64,000 bases of DNA from Hyphomicrobiales bacterium. Its GTDB lineage: Bacteria > Pseudomonadota > Alphaproteobacteria > Rhizobiales > Rhizobiaceae. The stretch spans positions 62,001 through 126,000 of the forward strand of contig UCMW01000019.1 in assembly GCA_900473745.1 (NCBI GenBank), in the 5' to 3' direction. Below, piece by piece: positions 17,777 to 27,423 of the stretch; within the stretch, counting starts at the first letter, position 1, and each line of letters begins with the position of its first letter. Both the position numbers and the translations under genes were made by a program. Below the pieces are notes generated by a model. It did not search any database and was not told the origin of the DNA. It saw nothing but the letters and a program-made list of their open reading frames with translations.

Positions 17777-19582
17777 TTGCGCCGTCTCTTCTTCAGCCTT
17801 TGCCTGCTGCCACTTGTGACCACCGTCCAGGCTGAGCCCATGCACGGGATCGCCATGCATGGGGAACCTGCCCTCTCCTCCGGCTACACACATTTTCCCT
17901 ATGTGAAGCCGGATGTGACTAAAGGTGGCAGGGTGAATTACGGTGTCGTCGGCACATTCGATGCGCTGAACCCTTTCGTGCTCAAGGGCATGCGGACCAC
18001 GGCTCGCGGTGTGTGGGATCCGGAGTTCGGCAACCTGCTGTACGAACCACTGATGACCCGTTCTGCCGACGAGCCTTTCACGCTCTACGGATTGCTCGCC
18101 GAGACCGTCGAATGGGATGCCGACCGAACCTATGTGCAGTTCAACATCAATCCGCAGGCCAAGTGGAGTGATGGCAAGTCCGTTACGCCCGAAGACGTGA
18201 TTTTCACCTTCGAACTCCTGCGCGACAAGGGACGCCCGCCCTTCAACGGCCGTCTCAGCGCGGTTTCCAAAATGGAGAAGGTCGGCGAGCATGGCGTGAA
18301 GTTCACCTTCAACGAAAAAGCCAATCGCGAGACGCCGCTGATCTTTGCCTCGGCGACGCCGATCCTGCCGAAGCATGCGATCGATCCCGACACCTTCGAC
18401 CAGGGTGGGCTTGCCATTCCTGTCGGATCCGGCCCCTATAAGATCAAGGAGCTGAGGCCGGGCGAGAAGGTCACCTGGGTGCGGGACACTGAATACTGGG
18501 GCAAGGATCTGCCGTCGAAGATCGGATTCGACAATTACGACGAGATCACGGTCACCTATTTCCTCCAGGAAGCCACACTGTTTGAAGCATTCAAGAAGGG
18601 CGAGATCGACATCTATCCGGACGGCGATTCCAATCACTGGCAGCGCGCCTATGACTTTCCGGCAGCGCAGAATGGCGATGTGGTGAAGGAAGCTTTCAAG
18701 CCGGGTCTGCCCTCCGGCATGCTCGGCTTCGTGTTCAATACCCGACGTCCGATCTTCGCCGACGTGAAGGTGCGCGAGGCAATCAACACGGCCTTCGACT
18801 TCGAATGGCTGAACAAGACGCTCTATGGCGGCGCCTTTACCCGTACCCAGAGTTATTGGCAGAACTCAGCGCTCGGCGCTTATGGCAATGCCGCAGACGA
18901 CAAGGAGCTGGCCCTGCTTGGTCCCGCCAAGGACAAGCTGTCGCCGGAGATCCTGGCCGGCACTTATAGCCAGTCGGCGACCGACGGATCGGGGGGCGAT
19001 CGCAAGGCACTCGGCAAGGCGGTCAAGCTCTTCGGCGAGGCCGGCTACAAGATCCAGAGCGGCAAGATGCTCGATGCCAGTGGCAAACCGCTCGCCTTCG
19101 AAGTGATGACGCAGAACGAGGGCCAGGAGAAAATGGCACTCGCCTTCCAGCGGACGCTGAAACTCATCGGCGTCGACATGGCGATCCGGACAGTGGATGA
19201 CGCCCAGTATCAGGCGCGATCCAACAGCTTCGACTACGACATGATCATCAAATCCTACACCTCGTCGCTTTCGCCCGGCGCCGAGCAGGTCAACCGCTGG
19301 GGGTCTGAGTCCAAAGATGCCCAAGGCAGCTTCAACTACGCCGGCGTGGCGGATCCCGATATCGACCGGATGATGGAGGCATTGTTGCAGGCGCGTGAAC
19401 CCGAAGATTTCCAGGCCGCCGTGCGCGCCTATGACCGGCTGCTCGTTGCCGGGCATTATGTCGTGCCGCTCTACCATATCGGTGAACAGTGGGTGGCGCG
19501 CTGGAAGCATATCGGACGACCAGAAACGGCTCCGCTCTATGGATACCAGCGTCCGACATGGTTCGACGCGCGCGTTCAGTAA
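17777..19582 (+). CDS. Extracellular solute-binding protein, family 5 (peptide type, YejA-like)
   Basis: A periplasmic binding protein of the DppA/OppA class with 601 residues. The TTG start at 17777 is chosen because GGGGAGG lies 9 bases upstream and the next residues (RRLFFSLCLLPLVTTVQA) form a signal peptide; an ATG at 17717 would place 20 odd residues before it. Conserved blocks are FDALNPF, VWDPEFGNLLYEPLM, WSDGKSVTPEDVIFTFELLRDKG and VPVGSGPYKIKELRPG-type sequence, then FNTRRPIFADVKVREAINTAFDFEWLN, a stretch typical of YejA. The permease and ATPase partners (YejBEF) are not adjacent, so this is an orphan or serves a transporter elsewhere. Confidence 0.9.
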   Translation: MRRLFFSLCLLPLVTTVQAEPMHGIAMHGEPALSSGYTHFPYVKPDVTKGGRVNYGVVGTFDALNPFVLKGMRTTARGVWDPEFGNLLYEPLMTRSADEPFTLYGLLAETVEWDADRTYVQFNINPQAKWSDGKSVTPEDVIFTFELLRDKGRPPFNGRLSAVSKMEKVGEHGVKFTFNEKANRETPLIFASATPILPKHAIDPDTFDQGGLAIPVGSGPYKIKELRPGEKVTWVRDTEYWGKDLPSKIGFDNYDEITVTYFLQEATLFEAFKKGEIDIYPDGDSNHWQRAYDFPAAQNGDVVKEAFKPGLPSGMLGFVFNTRRPIFADVKVREAINTAFDFEWLNKTLYGGAFTRTQSYWQNSALGAYGNAADDKELALLGPAKDKLSPEILAGTYSQSATDGSGGDRKALGKAVKLFGEAGYKIQSGKMLDASGKPLAFEVMTQNEGQEKMALAFQRTLKLIGVDMAIRTVDDAQYQARSNSFDYDMIIKSYTSSLSPGAEQVNRWGSESKDAQGSFNYAGVADPDIDRMMEALLQAREPEDFQAAVRAYDRLLVAGHYVVPLYHIGEQWVARWKHIGRPETAPLYGYQRPTWFDARVQ

Positions 19583-19608
19583 GCTCTGAGCGTTTGACGC
19601 TGTGTTTT

Positions 19609-19643
19609 CGGGCCGGAGCTTGTCTCCGGCCCGCTTTGCTTTA
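19609..19643 (+). terminator. Terminator after the family 5 binding protein gene
   Basis: CGGGCCGGAG-CTTGT-CTCCGGCCCG followed by CTTTGCTTT; a perfect 10-bp stem 26 bases beyond the stop. Confidence 0.88.
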
Positions 19644-19680
19644 AGTGACAGGCATATCTCTGCCAGGAAAGGACAGCATC

Positions 19681-20352
19681 ATGGACCGCATCACCATCGA
19701 CCTCGTATCCGACGTGGTCTGCCCCTGGTGCTATCTCGGCAAGGCGCGGCTCGAGCTTGCGATCGCCGAAGTGCAGGACGAGGTCAGCGTCGACATCAAC
19801 TGGCGCCCGTATCAGCTCAATCCCGACTATCCGCCTGAAGGTGTCGACCAGCAGGTCGAACTGGCCAAAAAGCTCGGTGGCAAGGACAAGATGGACCAGG
19901 CGCATGCGCATCTGAAATCGCTCGGCGCCGAGGTCGGGATCGCCTTTGATTTCGAAGCGATCAAGGTCGGGCCGAACACGCTCGATGCCCACAGGCTGAT
20001 CCACTGGGCCGGCCAGGAAAGTCGCGAGACGCAGACCCGCGTGGTCGACCTCTTGTTCAAGGCGAATTTCGAACAGGGTCGCAATATCGGTGACGCGGCC
20101 GTGCTGCTCGACATTGCGACCGAGGCCGGACTGTCGCGTCCTGTGATCGAATCGCTGCTGTCAGGCGATGCCGATGTTCAACATGTCCTCTCCGAGGTCG
20201 AGGCTGCCAAGCAGATGGGGGTCAACGGCGTGCCCTTCTTCATCTTCGATCAGCAATATGCCGTGAGCGGCGCCCAGCCGCCGGCGGAACTCGCCAATGC
20301 CCTGCGCGAAATTGCCAAGGCGAAGGCCGAGGCGTTGCGCAATCTGAATTGA
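19681..20352 (+). CDS. DsbA-family oxidoreductase (FrnE/2-hydroxychromene isomerase-like)
   Basis: A 223-residue cytoplasmic thioredoxin-fold protein with no signal peptide. The redox motif C14-P-W-C17 in SDVVCPWCYLGKARLELA and the late cis-Pro loop GVNGVPFFIFD mark the DsbA/FrnE group, which includes polyketide-associated and stress-linked oxidoreductases. GAAAGGA lies 7 to 8 bases before the ATG at 19681, so the upstream in-frame ATG at 19645 is not needed. It is 57 bases ahead of an EamA gene on the same strand and may be cotranscribed. The physiological substrate is unknown. Confidence 0.9.
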   Translation: MDRITIDLVSDVVCPWCYLGKARLELAIAEVQDEVSVDINWRPYQLNPDYPPEGVDQQVELAKKLGGKDKMDQAHAHLKSLGAEVGIAFDFEAIKVGPNTLDAHRLIHWAGQESRETQTRVVDLLFKANFEQGRNIGDAAVLLDIATEAGLSRPVIESLLSGDADVQHVLSEVEAAKQMGVNGVPFFIFDQQYAVSGAQPPAELANALREIAKAKAEALRNLN

Positions 20353-20409
20353 CGGTTAGCGCGAACACTCGTATCCCGGTGAGGCCACCTCCTCCCCGGG
20401 ATCATCACC

Positions 20410-21345
20410 TTGTCCGCCGACACCACCTTCAAAGGCGTCCTTTTCGCCTTCATCTGCTTTGCCGCCTATTCCTTCAGCGATGCCGCCGTGAAGCTGGTGG
20501 AGGGGCGCGTGCCTGCCTTCGAGGCCGGTTTCATTGGCAGCCTGTTCGGCTTTTTCGCCATCCCCTTCCTGATGAAACGCGGCGATCGCTATACCGATCT
20601 GGTGCGCAGCACAAACTGGCCGCTCTGGGGTCTGCGCTTCGTCTGTTCCGCTGTCGGTACGGTCGGTAGCATCGTCGCCTTTACCCAGCTCTCGATGGCG
20701 GAGGCCTTCTGCCTGATCTTCCTGCTGCCGAGTTTCGCGACGATCATGTCGGTGATCTTTCTCAAGGAGCAGGTGGGCCTGAAGCGCTGGGTGGCGGTTC
20801 TGATCGGCTTCCTCGGCGTGCTGGTGGTTTTGAGGCCTGGTTTCCGCGAACTGGAGGTCGGACATCTCGCCGCGATGATGTCGGGCTTTGCCGGTGCTGT
20901 CACGATCATCATCTTCCGGGCCATGGGGCCACAGGAGAAGAACATCTCGCTCTATGGTGCCGGCCTGCTCGGCAGCGTGGTGATCTGCGCCGTCTTTTCG
21001 CTGCCGGACTTCCAGGTGCCCGGGAGCCATGACCTCATGCTGCTCGCCGCCTTCGGTCTTCTGGCGGCCGTCGGCAATGTGTTGATGATGCTGGCCTCGT
21101 TCTACATCCCGGCCGCAATCGTCGGGCCGATCCAGTACAGCCAGATGCTCTGGGCCATCCTGCTCGGCTACCTGGTCTTCGGCGACAAGGTCGACAGGCC
21201 CATGGGCATCGGCATCGTGCTGATCGTGAGCTCCGGTCTGCTGACGCTGATCCGCGAGCGCAAGCGCGACACGCCGCTGCCGCCACCGGTGGCCGGCAAG
21301 TCGGATGCGGCGCTGGCGATCAAGCCGGAACAGGGCGAGGCCTAA
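20410..21345 (+). CDS. EamA-family (DMT superfamily) membrane transporter
   Basis: A 311-residue protein with ten predicted helices in two EamA repeats; helix 1 reads KGVLFAFICFAAYSFSDAAVKL and the second half contains FYIPAAIVGPIQYSQMLWAILLGYLVFGDK, a standard feature of this exporter group. The apparent start is TTG at 20410: no ATG precedes the first helix and the next internal Met is in the second helix. No clear Shine-Dalgarno is visible, so the start is uncertain. The C-terminal 30 residues are charged and Pro-rich. It converges with mfd over a 33-base gap with a weak hairpin (21357-21374). Confidence 0.87.
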   Translation: MSADTTFKGVLFAFICFAAYSFSDAAVKLVEGRVPAFEAGFIGSLFGFFAIPFLMKRGDRYTDLVRSTNWPLWGLRFVCSAVGTVGSIVAFTQLSMAEAFCLIFLLPSFATIMSVIFLKEQVGLKRWVAVLIGFLGVLVVLRPGFRELEVGHLAAMMSGFAGAVTIIIFRAMGPQEKNISLYGAGLLGSVVICAVFSLPDFQVPGSHDLMLLAAFGLLAAVGNVLMMLASFYIPAAIVGPIQYSQMLWAILLGYLVFGDKVDRPMGIGIVLIVSSGLLTLIRERKRDTPLPPPVAGKSDAALAIKPEQGEA

Positions 21346-21378
21346 TTAGCAGCGAACGGGGTCCACGATCCCCGCTCG

Positions 21379-24300
21379 TCAGCTCGCCTTCGCCAGTTCC
21401 GCCAGTTGCGTCATCACGACCGCTGCGCCAGACAGCCGCTTTTCCGGCGTCGGCAGGTCGCGGGTCAGGAATACCGAGTGGTCCGGCCGGATCTTGGCCA
21501 TCGAGCCTTGCTTGGCGATATAGCCGACCAGCGCTGCCGGGTTCGGGAACTGCTTGCCACGGAACTGGACCACGACGCCCTTGGGGCCGGCTTCCAGTTT
21601 CTCGACATTGGCCGTGCGGCACAGCGCCTTGATGTAGACGACCTTCAGCAAGTGCTGGACTTCGGTCGGCATGGGGCCGAAGCGATCGATCAGTTCGGCG
21701 CCGAAGCCGTCGATCTCTCTGAGGTCGTCGAGTTCGCCGAGGCGACGGTAGAGCGCCATGCGCAGATGCAGGTCCGGCACGTAGTTTTCCGGGATCATAA
21801 CGGAGGTGCCGACCTGGATCTGCGGCGACCAGCCGGTGTCCACGACCTCGTCGATGCCCTTCACTTCGGCGACAGCCTCTTCCAGCATCTGCTGGTAGAG
21901 CTCGAAACCGACTTCCTTGATGTGGCCGGACTGTTCCTCGCCCAAGAGATTGCCGGCACCGCGGATGTCGAGGTCGTGGCTCGCCAGCTGGAAGCCGGCG
22001 CCGAGCGTGTCGAGAGACTGCAGGACCTTGAGGCGGCGTTCGGCGCCTGCGGTCAGTACCTTATTGACCGGCAGCGTCAGCAGCGCGAAGGCGCGGACCT
22101 TGGAGCGGCCGACGCGGCCGCGGATCTGGTAGAGCTGGGCCAGACCGAACATGTCGGCACGGTGGACAATGAGCGTGTTGGCCGTTGGTACATCCAGGCC
22201 GGATTCGACGATGGTGGTCGAGAGCAGGACATCATAGCGGCCGTCATAGAAGGCGTTCATGATGTCTTCGAGTTCGCCTGCCGCCATTTGCCCGTGAGCG
22301 ATGGCGACCTTGAGTTCGGGGACGTTCTCGTCGAGGAAGCTTTTCACATCGGCGAGATCGGCGAGACGCGGGCAGACATAGAAACTCTGGCCGCCACGAT
22401 AATGCTCACGCATCAGGGTCTCGCGGATCACCAGTGGGTCAAAAGGCGAGATGAAGGTGCGGACCGCCATGCGGTCAACAGGTGGGGTGGTGATCAGCGA
22501 GAGTTCGCGCACGCCGGTCATGGCGAGCTGCAGGGTGCGGGGGATCGGGGTTGCCGACAGCGTCAGGACATGCACGTCCGACTTCAGCTCTTTCAGCCGC
22601 TCCTTGTGCTTGACGCCGAAATGCTGCTCCTCGTCGATGATCAGCAGGCCGAGATTGGCGAAATTGACGCCCGTGCCGAGCAGCGCATGGGTGCCGACGA
22701 CGATGTCGGTCTTGCCGTCGGCCACTTCCTTCTTGACGAGGTTCAGCTCCTTCGTGCCGACGAGGCGCGAGGCCTGCTGGATGCGGATCGGCAGGCCGCG
22801 GAAGCGTTCGGAGAAGGTCTTGAAATGCTGGCGGGCGAGCAGCGTGGTCGGCACGACGACGGCGACCTGGATGCCGTTCATCGCGGCAATGAAGGCCGCA
22901 CGGAGCGCGACTTCCGTCTTGCCGAAGCCGACGTCGCCGCAGACGAGGCGGTCCATGGGGCGGCCGGCGCCAAGGTCGGAGCGGACAGATTCGATCGCAG
23001 TCTCCTGGTCTTCCGTCTCGTCATAGGGGAAACGGGCGGCGAACTCGTCGTAGAGACCTTCCTGGGTGGTCAGAACCGGAGCGGAACGGGTCATGCGCTC
23101 GGCGGCGATCTTGATCAGCGCTCCTGCCATATCGAGGAGCCGCTTCTTGAGCTTGGCCTTGCGCATCTGCCAGGCACCACCGCCCAGCTTGTCGAGCTGC
23201 ACTTCGGTTGCCTCGCCGCCGTAACGCGAGAGAAGGTCGATGTTTTCGACCGGCAGGAAGAGCTTGGCATCGTCGGCATAGCGCAGTTCGAGGCAGGCAT
23301 GCGGGGCACCGGCGGCCTCGATGGTGCGCAGGCCGACGAAACGGCCGATGCCGTGTTCGGCATGCACGACGATCGAGCCTTCGTCGATGCCGGCGACTTC
23401 CGAGATGAAGTCGGCGGCGCGCTTGCGGCGCTTGGAGCGGCGCACCATGCGGTCGCCGAGAATGTCCTGTTCGCCGATGATCACGAGACCGTCTGTCTCG
23501 AAGCCGCCTTCGAGGCTGAGGACGGCGGTGCCCGCCTCCCCCTTCTTCAGCTTGTCGACATCCTTCAGGGCGGCGACAGGCACGAGCTTTTCCAGACCGT
23601 GTTCGTTCAGTACCTGCAGCAGGCGATCGAGCGAGCCTTCGGACCAGCCAGAAACGATGACCTTGGCGCCGGCCGCGCGCTTGTCGGCGATATAGGTGAC
23701 AGCCTGGCCGAAGACGTTGGTGCGATTGCTCTCTTCGCTGCTGGCTTCATTGGCAGACTTGGCCCATCGCGGCGATGGGCGGGCATCAACTTCCATGACC
23801 ATACGGCTTTCGCCGCCGTGTTCGGCAAAGGGCGTGATGCGGATCGGGTCGAAGGCGTCGAGGTTCGCGCCGAATTCGCTGGCGCCGAGATAGAGCCGCT
23901 CCGGCGGCACCGGCTTGTAGGGCGTGCCCTGGCCGAGATGGCCCTTGCCGGGGGTCGCCGAGTTGAGGCGCGCCTCGTAGTAGTCGCGTATCAACTTGGC
24001 GCGTTCTTCGGCTGCCTCGCGGACGGTATGGTCGGTGACCAGACGGAAGCCTCTGAGATAGTCGAAGGTGGTCTCCAGCTTGTCGTAGAACATGGGTAGC
24101 CAGTGTTCCATGCCCGCATAGCGCCGGCCCTCGGAGACGGCGGCATAAAGCGCGTCATCACGGGTCGCCGCGCCAAAGAGCGACAGGTAGTTCTTGCGAA
24201 AGCGGCTGATGCTCTCCGGCGTGAGCGTCACCTCACTCATCGGGTTGAGATCAAGCGAGCGGATCTGGCCAATGGTGCGCTGGCTCGCCGGGTCGAAGGA

Positions 24301-24891
24301 GCGGATCGATTCGAGCGTATCGCCGAAGAAATCGAGGCGCACCGGCTCTTCCGCACCGGGTACGAAGACGTCGAGGATGCCGCCGCGGACCGCGAATTCG
24401 CCGACTTCCCGCACGGTTGCGACACGATCGAAGCCGTTGCGCTCGAGGCGAGCAGCGATGTCATCCATGCGCACCTGGTTGCCGGGCTTGGCCGAAAAGC
24501 CAAGGCTGTCGATGACATCCGCCGGCGCCACTTTCTGCAGCATGGCGTTGACCGTCACCAGCACGATCGCGGGATGCGGATTGAGATAGAGCGCAATTAG
24601 GCCTGACAGCGCCGAGAGACGCCGGGCGGAGACGTCTGCCGATGGTGAGACGCGGTCGTAGGGAAGACAATCCCAGGCCGGCAGGCTGAGGACCGGGATG
24701 TCAGGCGCTGTGAAGCTCAGGGTCTGTTCGAGGTTCTGCAGCCGCTGGCCGTCGGAGACGACATAGGCGACGGGTTTGCCCGCACGTGCGAGTTCGGCCA
24801 GGATGAAGGCATCCATGCCGTCGGGCACATGGGAGAGCGTCAGGGCGGATTGCGCAGCGACAATCCGCTTCACATCGATCAGGGACATCAT
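21379..24891 (-). CDS. mfd: Transcription-repair coupling factor
   Basis: Mfd removes RNA polymerase stalled at lesions and recruits UvrA. The 1170-residue protein has a UvrB-like N-terminal region (about 1-330, including LPAWDCLPYDRVSPS), a CarD-like RNA polymerase-interaction domain (ADFISEVAGIDEGSIVVHAEHGIGRFVG), a superfamily 2 translocase with Walker A GDVGFGKTEVA, DEEQHFGVKHKERLK and motif VI QIRGRVGRS, and a C-terminal TRCF domain. The start is ATG-ATG at 24891; the stop of sdhE is 3 bases upstream, so the two genes are translationally adjacent. It is the partner of UvrA at 6-9 kb in the same repair pathway. Confidence 0.97.
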   Translation of the reverse strand: MMSLIDVKRIVAAQSALTLSHVPDGMDAFILAELARAGKPVAYVVSDGQRLQNLEQTLSFTAPDIPVLSLPAWDCLPYDRVSPSADVSARRLSALSGLIALYLNPHPAIVLVTVNAMLQKVAPADVIDSLGFSAKPGNQVRMDDIAARLERNGFDRVATVREVGEFAVRGGILDVFVPGAEEPVRLDFFGDTLESIRSFDPASQRTIGQIRSLDLNPMSEVTLTPESISRFRKNYLSLFGAATRDDALYAAVSEGRRYAGMEHWLPMFYDKLETTFDYLRGFRLVTDHTVREAAEERAKLIRDYYEARLNSATPGKGHLGQGTPYKPVPPERLYLGASEFGANLDAFDPIRITPFAEHGGESRMVMEVDARPSPRWAKSANEASSEESNRTNVFGQAVTYIADKRAAGAKVIVSGWSEGSLDRLLQVLNEHGLEKLVPVAALKDVDKLKKGEAGTAVLSLEGGFETDGLVIIGEQDILGDRMVRRSKRRKRAADFISEVAGIDEGSIVVHAEHGIGRFVGLRTIEAAGAPHACLELRYADDAKLFLPVENIDLLSRYGGEATEVQLDKLGGGAWQMRKAKLKKRLLDMAGALIKIAAERMTRSAPVLTTQEGLYDEFAARFPYDETEDQETAIESVRSDLGAGRPMDRLVCGDVGFGKTEVALRAAFIAAMNGIQVAVVVPTTLLARQHFKTFSERFRGLPIRIQQASRLVGTKELNLVKKEVADGKTDIVVGTHALLGTGVNFANLGLLIIDEEQHFGVKHKERLKELKSDVHVLTLSATPIPRTLQLAMTGVRELSLITTPPVDRMAVRTFISPFDPLVIRETLMREHYRGGQSFYVCPRLADLADVKSFLDENVPELKVAIAHGQMAAGELEDIMNAFYDGRYDVLLSTTIVESGLDVPTANTLIVHRADMFGLAQLYQIRGRVGRSKVRAFALLTLPVNKVLTAGAERRLKVLQSLDTLGAGFQLASHDLDIRGAGNLLGEEQSGHIKEVGFELYQQMLEEAVAEVKGIDEVVDTGWSPQIQVGTSVMIPENYVPDLHLRMALYRRLGELDDLREIDGFGAELIDRFGPMPTEVQHLLKVVYIKALCRTANVEKLEAGPKGVVVQFRGKQFPNPAALVGYIAKQGSMAKIRPDHSVFLTRDLPTPEKRLSGAAVVMTQLAELAKAS

Positions 24892-24894
24892 CAG

Positions 24895-25209
24895 TTACTT
24901 TGCAGCGGTTTCATCGCCCGTGACCGGCGAGAAATCCGGCCGGAGGGCGGCAATGCGTTCGAAGAGCGGCGTCTGGAGATGGGCTGGGACAGGATCGGCG
25001 CCCGTGATGTAGCGGACGAGGTCGTTGTCCTCTTCCGCCATGATGCGTTCGAGTTCATCGAGATCCTCGTCCGAAAGTTCGGCGATATGGGCCTCGCAGA
25101 ACTGGCCGAGCATCAGATCCATCTCGCGGATGCCGCGATGCCAGCAGCGAAACAGGATTCGGCGACGGCGCGGATCGAGGTCGACACTGCTTTTCACCAA
25201 TCCAGTCAT
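24895..25209 (-). CDS. sdhE: Succinate dehydrogenase assembly factor SdhE (YgfY/Sdh5 family)
   Basis: SdhE promotes covalent attachment of FAD to SdhA. The 104-residue protein shows the family core RRRILFRCWHRGIREMDLMLGQF, including the R-G-x-x-E-x-D motif that contacts SdhA. I take the ATG at 25209 (MTGLVKSSVDLDPRRRR), which gives the usual length; the frame is open for 28 more codons without similarity. It ends 3 bases before mfd and is divergent from recG, a conserved alphaproteobacterial neighbourhood. Confidence 0.9.
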   Translation of the reverse strand: MTGLVKSSVDLDPRRRRILFRCWHRGIREMDLMLGQFCEAHIAELSDEDLDELERIMAEEDNDLVRYITGADPVPAHLQTPLFERIAALRPDFSPVTGDETAAK

Positions 25210-25305
25210 GTCGGCATCCTTCCAATTCTTGGCGCTTCTATAGAGCAGCAACCGGCAAATGTCAGCTTGCCAAAGGGGCAATTTGCGAGGCATTTTGCCG
25301 GCATC

Positions 25306-27411
25306 ATGCGTCCCAATCTTCTCGATCCCCTCTTTGCCTCCGTCGCCTCGCTCAGCGGAGTGGGTCCCAAGCTCGCCCAGCTTCTCGCCACACTGCTTGG
25401 GCGCGAGGACGCCGATGATACACGGGTGGTCGACCTGCTGTTACTTGCGCCGCACAGACTGATCGACCGGCGCCACCAGCCGGGCATCGCCTATGCGCAA
25501 CAGGGTTCGCTGGTGACCATCACCGGACGCGTCGACCACCACACGCCGCCCCCGCCGGGCAAGAACAACATGCCCTACCGCATCTTCCTGCATGACGAGA
25601 CGGGGGAACTGGCGCTGACCTTCTTCCGGGTCAAGGGCAACTGGCTGGAAAAGGCGCTGCCCGTCGACGAGATCGTCATGGTCTCGGGCAAGGTCGACTG
25701 GTTCAACGGTCGGCCTTCGATGGTGCATCCGGACCTGATGGTGAGGGCGAGCGAGGCGGAGAACCTTCCGCTGGTCGAGCCGGTCTACCCGCTGACGGCG
25801 GGGCTGGGGCCAAAGGTGTTGCGCAAGGCGGTGGAGGCCGCCGTCGAGCGCATGCCGGATCTGCCGGAATGGGCGGATGCGGCGCTGGCGACGAAACAGG
25901 GATTTGCCAGCGTCCGCGAGTGCCTGGTCGCGCTCCACAATCCGCGCGACGAGAAGGATATCGACCCGCAGGCACCCGCCCGGCGACGGCTTGCCTATGA
26001 CGAATTCCTCGCCGGCCAGGTGTCGCTCGCCTTGGTGCGGCAGAAGCTCAGACGTGTGCCGGGCGTGCCGATCAAGCCCACGGGCGAACTCAGCGGCAAG
26101 ATCCGCGCCGCCCTTCCCTTTACGCCGACGAACAGCCAGGTGGCGGCGATCGACGATATCCTGAAGGATATGGCGACCGACCAGCGGATGCTTCGGCTGG
26201 TCCAAGGTGACGTGGGTGCCGGCAAGACGCTGGTGGCGCTGTTCGCCATGGCAGCCGCTGTCGAAGCTGGCGGACAAGCTGTGCTGATGGCCCCGACGGA
26301 AATCCTGGCGCGGCAGCACCATGCGACGCTCGCCAAGCTCGGCGCGCCGGCTGGCCTGAAAATCGAGGTCCTGACCGGGCGCACCAAGGGCAAGGAGCGC
26401 GAGGCGATCCTGGAGCGCATAGCCTCCGGCGAGGCTCAGATCGTCATCGGCACGCATGCGCTGTTCCAGGATGCCGTTGTCTACCGGAACCTTACACTCG
26501 CCGTGGTCGACGAGCAGCATCGCTTCGGTGTGCACCAGCGCCTGCGGCTCACCTCAAAGGGCATCTCGCCGCATATGCTGGTCATGACCGCGACGCCGAT
26601 CCCGCGTACGCTGGTGCTGGCTGCCTTCGGTGACATGGATGTCTCCAAGCTCACGGAAAAACCGGCCGGTCGCAAGCCGATCCAGACCGTCACTGTGCCG
26701 ACCGAGCGCGTGCCCGATGTCATCGAGCGTTTGAGAGCCGCGATCGCGGAGGGCAAGAAGGCGTATTGGATCTGCCCCCTGGTCGAGGAAACCGAAGAAA
26801 GCGAGCTGATGTCGGCCGAGGAGCGGCAAGCGGTACTGGCGCAGTTCATCAAGGCGCCGATCGGGTTGGTGCATGGACGCATGGCGGGGCCGGAGAAGGA
26901 CGCTGCCATGCTTGCCTTCAAGAATGGCGAGACGCGGCTGCTGGTGGCTACCACGGTGGTCGAGGTCGGTGTCGACGTGCCCGATGCGACGATCATGGTC
27001 ATCGAACACGCCGAACGCTTTGGTCTGGCCCAGTTGCACCAGCTGCGCGGTCGCGTGGGCCGTGGTGACGAGGCCTCGAGCTGCATCCTGCTCTACAAGG
27101 GCCCGCTCGGCGAGACCGGCAAGGCGCGGCTGTCGATCCTGCGCGATTCGGAAGACGGCTTCCTGATCGCGGAGGAGGATCTGAAGCTCCGGGGCGAAGG
27201 CGAGCTTTTGGGGACGCGGCAGTCGGGCACACCTGGCTTCAAGATCGCGAGCCTCGAGCACCACGGTGATCTTCTGGAGATCGCCCGCAAGGATGCGGCC
27301 TATCTGCTGGATCGAGACCCGGAACTCACCAGCGAGCGCGGCGAAGCGGTGAGGACTTTGCTCTACCTGCATCGCCGCGACGAGGCGATCCGCTTCCTGC
27401 ATGCAGGATGA
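25306..27411 (+). CDS. recG: ATP-dependent DNA helicase RecG
   Basis: RecG remodels stalled forks, Holliday junctions and R-loops. With ATG at 25306 (MRPNLLDPLFASVASLSGVG) it is 701 residues, close to E. coli's 693. The N-terminal wedge/OB domain (YRIFLHDETGELALTFFRVKG) precedes a superfamily 2 motor with Walker A GDVGAGKT, DExQ-type box VVDEQHRFGVHQR, TATPIPRTL and motif VI QLRGRVGRG, then the C-terminal TRG region (GFLIAEEDLKLRGEGELLGTRQSG). The frame is open 5' to 24829 but that part overlaps sdhE antisense and has no homology. It converges on a DUF502 gene with 12 bases between stops. Confidence 0.97.
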   Translation: MRPNLLDPLFASVASLSGVGPKLAQLLATLLGREDADDTRVVDLLLLAPHRLIDRRHQPGIAYAQQGSLVTITGRVDHHTPPPPGKNNMPYRIFLHDETGELALTFFRVKGNWLEKALPVDEIVMVSGKVDWFNGRPSMVHPDLMVRASEAENLPLVEPVYPLTAGLGPKVLRKAVEAAVERMPDLPEWADAALATKQGFASVRECLVALHNPRDEKDIDPQAPARRRLAYDEFLAGQVSLALVRQKLRRVPGVPIKPTGELSGKIRAALPFTPTNSQVAAIDDILKDMATDQRMLRLVQGDVGAGKTLVALFAMAAAVEAGGQAVLMAPTEILARQHHATLAKLGAPAGLKIEVLTGRTKGKEREAILERIASGEAQIVIGTHALFQDAVVYRNLTLAVVDEQHRFGVHQRLRLTSKGISPHMLVMTATPIPRTLVLAAFGDMDVSKLTEKPAGRKPIQTVTVPTERVPDVIERLRAAIAEGKKAYWICPLVEETEESELMSAEERQAVLAQFIKAPIGLVHGRMAGPEKDAAMLAFKNGETRLLVATTVVEVGVDVPDATIMVIEHAERFGLAQLHQLRGRVGRGDEASSCILLYKGPLGETGKARLSILRDSEDGFLIAEEDLKLRGEGELLGTRQSGTPGFKIASLEHHGDLLEIARKDAAYLLDRDPELTSERGEAVRTLLYLHRRDEAIRFLHAG

Positions 27412-27423
27412 ACGTGGTCAGGT

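Noticed and set aside
21406..24099. 897-codon open frame on the plus strand, antisense to mfd
   Set aside because: Same shadow effect; gyrA-, glnA- and bmt-antisense frames show it too. Mfd on the minus strand has full domain support.
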